Assembly (NCBI GenBank): GCA_016859345.1
Contig: CM029121.1
Span: 9,079,911-9,143,910 of the forward strand
Length of the DNA: 64,000 nt
Reading direction: 5' to 3'
Source of the DNA: Istiophorus platypterus
Taxonomy: Eukaryota > Chordata > Actinopteri > Istiophoriformes > Istiophoridae
Below the pieces are notes generated by a model. The model was not told the origin of the DNA, searched no databases, and saw only the letters and a list, made by a program, of their open reading frames with translations. The first letter of the stretch is position 1, and every line of letters starts with the position of its first letter. Made by a program: the position numbers and the translations under genes. Of this stretch, positions 61,623-64,000 are shown in pieces.

Positions 61623-62582
61623 CCCGACGCGGGTTTCGCTCCGATGAGCCGGGTTAAAAAAAAAAACTGAGCTGCTCCGAGCCGGGCGGCACCGACATGA
61701 CTCGATTTCAGTCTCGATTTCAGGGAAGCAAAACTGAAACTGGAAGAAGGAAGTAAAAGGAAAAAAAACAAAATGGTAGAAGGAATAGTTAAAGGCCCCC
61801 ACCCCCCAAAAAAAAAAAAGATTTGCAATATCATCAAAACAAGCCTCTTTATTTTTGTAAAACATAAAAACACTGAGTCACGAGAGTGGGTTCGAGAAAA
61901 CAAACAGAAAAGTGATTTTTTTTTAGTACTGACGGGTCACGTCGATGCGTCCACGACAATGTTCACGTCTTAAAAACCCACAAATAACAGAAAATAACAG
62001 AGGTCGACGCGAAGTCGTGGTTTTTAATCAGACCGTCCCTCCTGTTCTCAGTTTTACGGATTGAGAAGGTTCGCGGTGGCACCTGAAGGCACCACCTGCC
62101 CTTAGCGACGGCGGCGGGCGCGTCGCGTTCCTTAGCGACCGCGGGACCGATGCTGCCACCGATGGGAGAAAAAGGCGAGGAGGTCGCACAAAAAGAGTCG
62201 AGACACCCGCTCTGCGGCCGAGTGGGACGAGGAAAGTAATGAAATACGTGATCGAGAACACTCTTTGGCTAAAAGTATTAAAACCGTGACGTTTGTTCAC
62301 TTAAAGACTTAAAGACGCCTTTATTTGAGTGCAACATGCTAACTTTGAGCGCTGAGGTTAGCTCTGTTGTTTAGCCGTACGGCCGTAGTAGTTGCTAAAA
62401 CGTAGCATATATCTTATATTCTATGTATATAAAACCCCAGAAACATTAGCTAAAATAAGGCGGTCAGAAGCACCGTCGCATTCTTGAAACTAGGCCAGGT
62501 CAAATTTTGACTCGCAGTATGAAATGGTAGAATTGTTTGAACGCACTTGTTATTCGCCTCCACCGAAGGTTTTCCAGTGCAG
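61623..62582. promoter_or_regulatory. Divergent CpG-rich interval between parp12 and ccdc113
   Basis: parp12 starts at 61,622 on the minus strand and the first recognised ccdc113 exon starts near 62,583 on the plus strand. The interval has frequent CpG, most densely at 61,930-62,260, as for a bidirectional CpG-island promoter. Near parp12 it contains an ISRE-like site (61,728-61,741) and a 12-bp tandem repeat carrying GAAA cores (61,700-61,723). The first exon of ccdc113 should lie here or just beyond, but I could not place its start codon with confidence. An ATG frame at 62,153 and a short one at 62,337 are possible but unsupported. Confidence 0.55.
61728..61741 (-). promoter_or_regulatory. 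ISRE-like site upstream of parp12
   Basis: On the minus strand this reads AGTTTCAGTTTTGC, matching the interferon-stimulated response element AGTTTCNNTTTC except for one base in the second TTTC. It lies about 107 bp upstream of the parp12 start codon and in the sense orientation. PARP12 is a known interferon-stimulated gene in vertebrates, which makes the site plausible. Confidence 0.5.
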
Positions 62583-64000
62583 GTCTCCTGGCGGAGAACG
62601 ATACGTTTGACCAGTTCATCAATCGCCTCGATCCACAAGACCTTGTGTGCCCGGGTAGGGAAGAAGGTCCGGGGGCAGCTGGAGCCTCCCAGCTGGAGGA
62701 CGGGGTAAGTGACAGAACTGTTCTTTCTCAAGGTCAAAAAACAGGATCACAGAGGAACAAGGTAAAATGTCTTTTAGGTTGAAAGACTGCCTAACCATGT
62801 TGCTGCATACCAGCAGCCATTTATGTGGCTTACGTTGCGTACTGTTGTTTTTTTTATTACAGTCCCTTGCGATTGACACTGAAATTATTTCAATTCTGTT
62901 CCAAGGAAAAAACACATCTCTGCGCTACACGTTCAATAGACCTGCATGGGTTTTTTGTAAGTTTGTGTGTGCTCCTCATCAGGGCCATGGAGGGAGGCAG
63001 AGGTCCCTTTCCTATGTATCAGATCCACCCCAGCAGTTGACCTTTGAACAGAAACTTTATGTGGCAAAGAGGGAGGTAACAGAGACACAACAAGATCTGG
63101 AAACGCTCAAACAGAGATATGAGAGAATCCAGGATAACTACAAGGTTAGGATATAACAAACCCTGCCAAAAAGCCAAAAGAAAACAAAAACAAACAAACC
63201 AAAAAATGTACACTGACAGTACATCTCTCCTCAGCGATTCTGCTTGTCTTTCCAGGCCTCCCTGAGAGAGGCTGAACTGCGTCTAGCAGAGATCCAGAAG
63301 GCCAAGAAAGAGTTTGAAGACAGACTGCTCAAACCTTTGAGGGACAAAAGATTGGAAATGAAGGAGCCAGAGAAGGTGCTTCAGTACATCGAAGACAAGT
63401 CAAAGGTAAAAATCTAGTTTGGTCTTTGAATTTATCTAAATATATAAACATTTCTTTTAGTCCAAATATTTTGTACCATTCTTAAACTAATAGAGATTTT
63501 TTTTTTAGCCAAATGTATTATATCATGTTAATAAAATATCTTAATTTTAATTTTATTGTGGATAAGTTCCTGCATTAGCCTTCCACCCTAAAATGCATTT
63601 TTAGCATCATTAACTTATTGTAGTCGAACCACTATGTTGCGCTAGCCTGTTTAGCCTCCAAGCAATGACAGAGAATTATCAGGGATGTTAGCATGATATT
63701 TCCTGACTATCTTTTGTGGGCAAATAATACTTACTATAAATATCCCTTTGATTGGAAGGACAAAGTGCTGGGATATCGATAACTCGCTTTTTCCTTCCTT
63801 TGACCACACTGTTTGTTCTGTTCACAAACACACACACACACACACACACAAACTCAAAAAGGTCACCCAGTTGGAGAAGTTAAATCTGAAGATACAGGCA
63901 CTGAAGGTCCAGGAGAAGAAGCTCCAGCAGCAGCTTCAACAGAAAAAAGACATGGAAAAAGAAGAGTATGAGGTAGAAAATGCAAGTGAGGGTATACTAA
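62583..64000 (+). CDS. ccdc113: CCDC113/CFAP263-like ciliary coiled-coil protein, partial (5' and 3' incomplete)
   Basis: Four exons read in one consistent chain: 62,583-62,704; 62,983-63,144; 63,256-63,405; 63,862 to probably 63,972, where GAG|GTAGAA may be the donor. All internal junctions are phase 0. The peptide starts with an ENDTF-QF-NRLDPQD stretch, has a basic GRQRS linker, then LTFEQKL and a long heptad coiled coil with EAELRLAEIQKAKKEFE, the conserved KVLQYIEDKSK and LKIQALKVQEKKLQQQL. Order and spacing match human CCDC113 (CFAP263), which works with CCDC96 in motile cilia and centriolar satellites. The first exon with the start codon and everything beyond about 37 codons of the last exon are missing here. 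CCDC96 shares this coiled-coil domain but not the N-terminal part, so CCDC113 is preferred. The last exon has a poor acceptor next to a CA repeat. Confidence 0.78.
63829..63850. repeat. (CA)n microsatellite next to a ccdc113 acceptor
   Basis: Eleven CA units end 11 bases before the exon starting at 63,862. Confidence 0.93.

Overview
The window is vertebrate nuclear DNA, almost certainly from a teleost fish. Genes are split by phase-consistent GT-AG introns. Repeats are of fish type: a Tc1-like transposase remnant, L1-like and L2-like LINE remnants, and dinucleotide and tetranucleotide tracts. The thromboxane synthase and PARP12 genes lie side by side, as in other vertebrates. The species cannot be named from sequence alone. 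No prokaryotic features, tRNA or rRNA genes or CRISPR arrays are visible.

Layout. Positions 1-17,140 are gene-free, AT-rich DNA with simple repeats, a broken Tc1-like transposase (6,930-7,530, minus) and an L1-like fragment (about 11,880-12,175). Positions 17,145-36,400 hold a tandem repeat array of about 18 kb. It is built from a 393-bp A block (two diverged monomers) and 185-bp B monomers, which gives quantised spacings of about 578, 763 and 949 bp and a zone of exact 371-bp B dimers. A flanking segment of about 690 bp is duplicated inside the array, and a 2,089-bp solo-LTR-like element with a TCAA target duplication sits inside one B monomer. Positions 36,400-48,400 are again gene-free, with an L2-like LINE remnant at 42,065-43,490 and an 11-bp polypurine/polypyrimidine minisatellite at 46,211-46,317.

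The last 16 kb hold three genes. tbxas1 (plus strand, 13 coding exons, 49,186-55,131, 563 codons) encodes thromboxane A synthase, a cytochrome P450. parp12 (minus strand, 11 coding exons, 61,622-56,755, 695 codons) encodes a CCCH-zinc-finger, WWE-domain mono-ADP-ribosyltransferase. ccdc113/cfap263 (plus strand, from before 62,583 and past the window end) encodes a ciliary coiled-coil protein. tbxas1 and parp12 converge tail to tail; parp12 and ccdc113 diverge from a short CpG-rich interval. The three proteins act in unrelated processes (eicosanoid synthesis, antiviral ADP-ribosylation, cilia), so shared regulation would come from the promoter arrangement rather than from a pathway.

The most unusual part is the array. 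Every monomer carries a dyad, and the left arm in the A blocks is an exact 15-base reverse complement of the right arm in B monomers. Other points of note are a Thr at the tbxas1 I-helix position where the human enzyme has Ile, an ISRE-like site just upstream of parp12, and microsatellites next to splice sites in tbxas1 and ccdc113. All gene models come from reading the sequence and were not checked against transcripts or databases.
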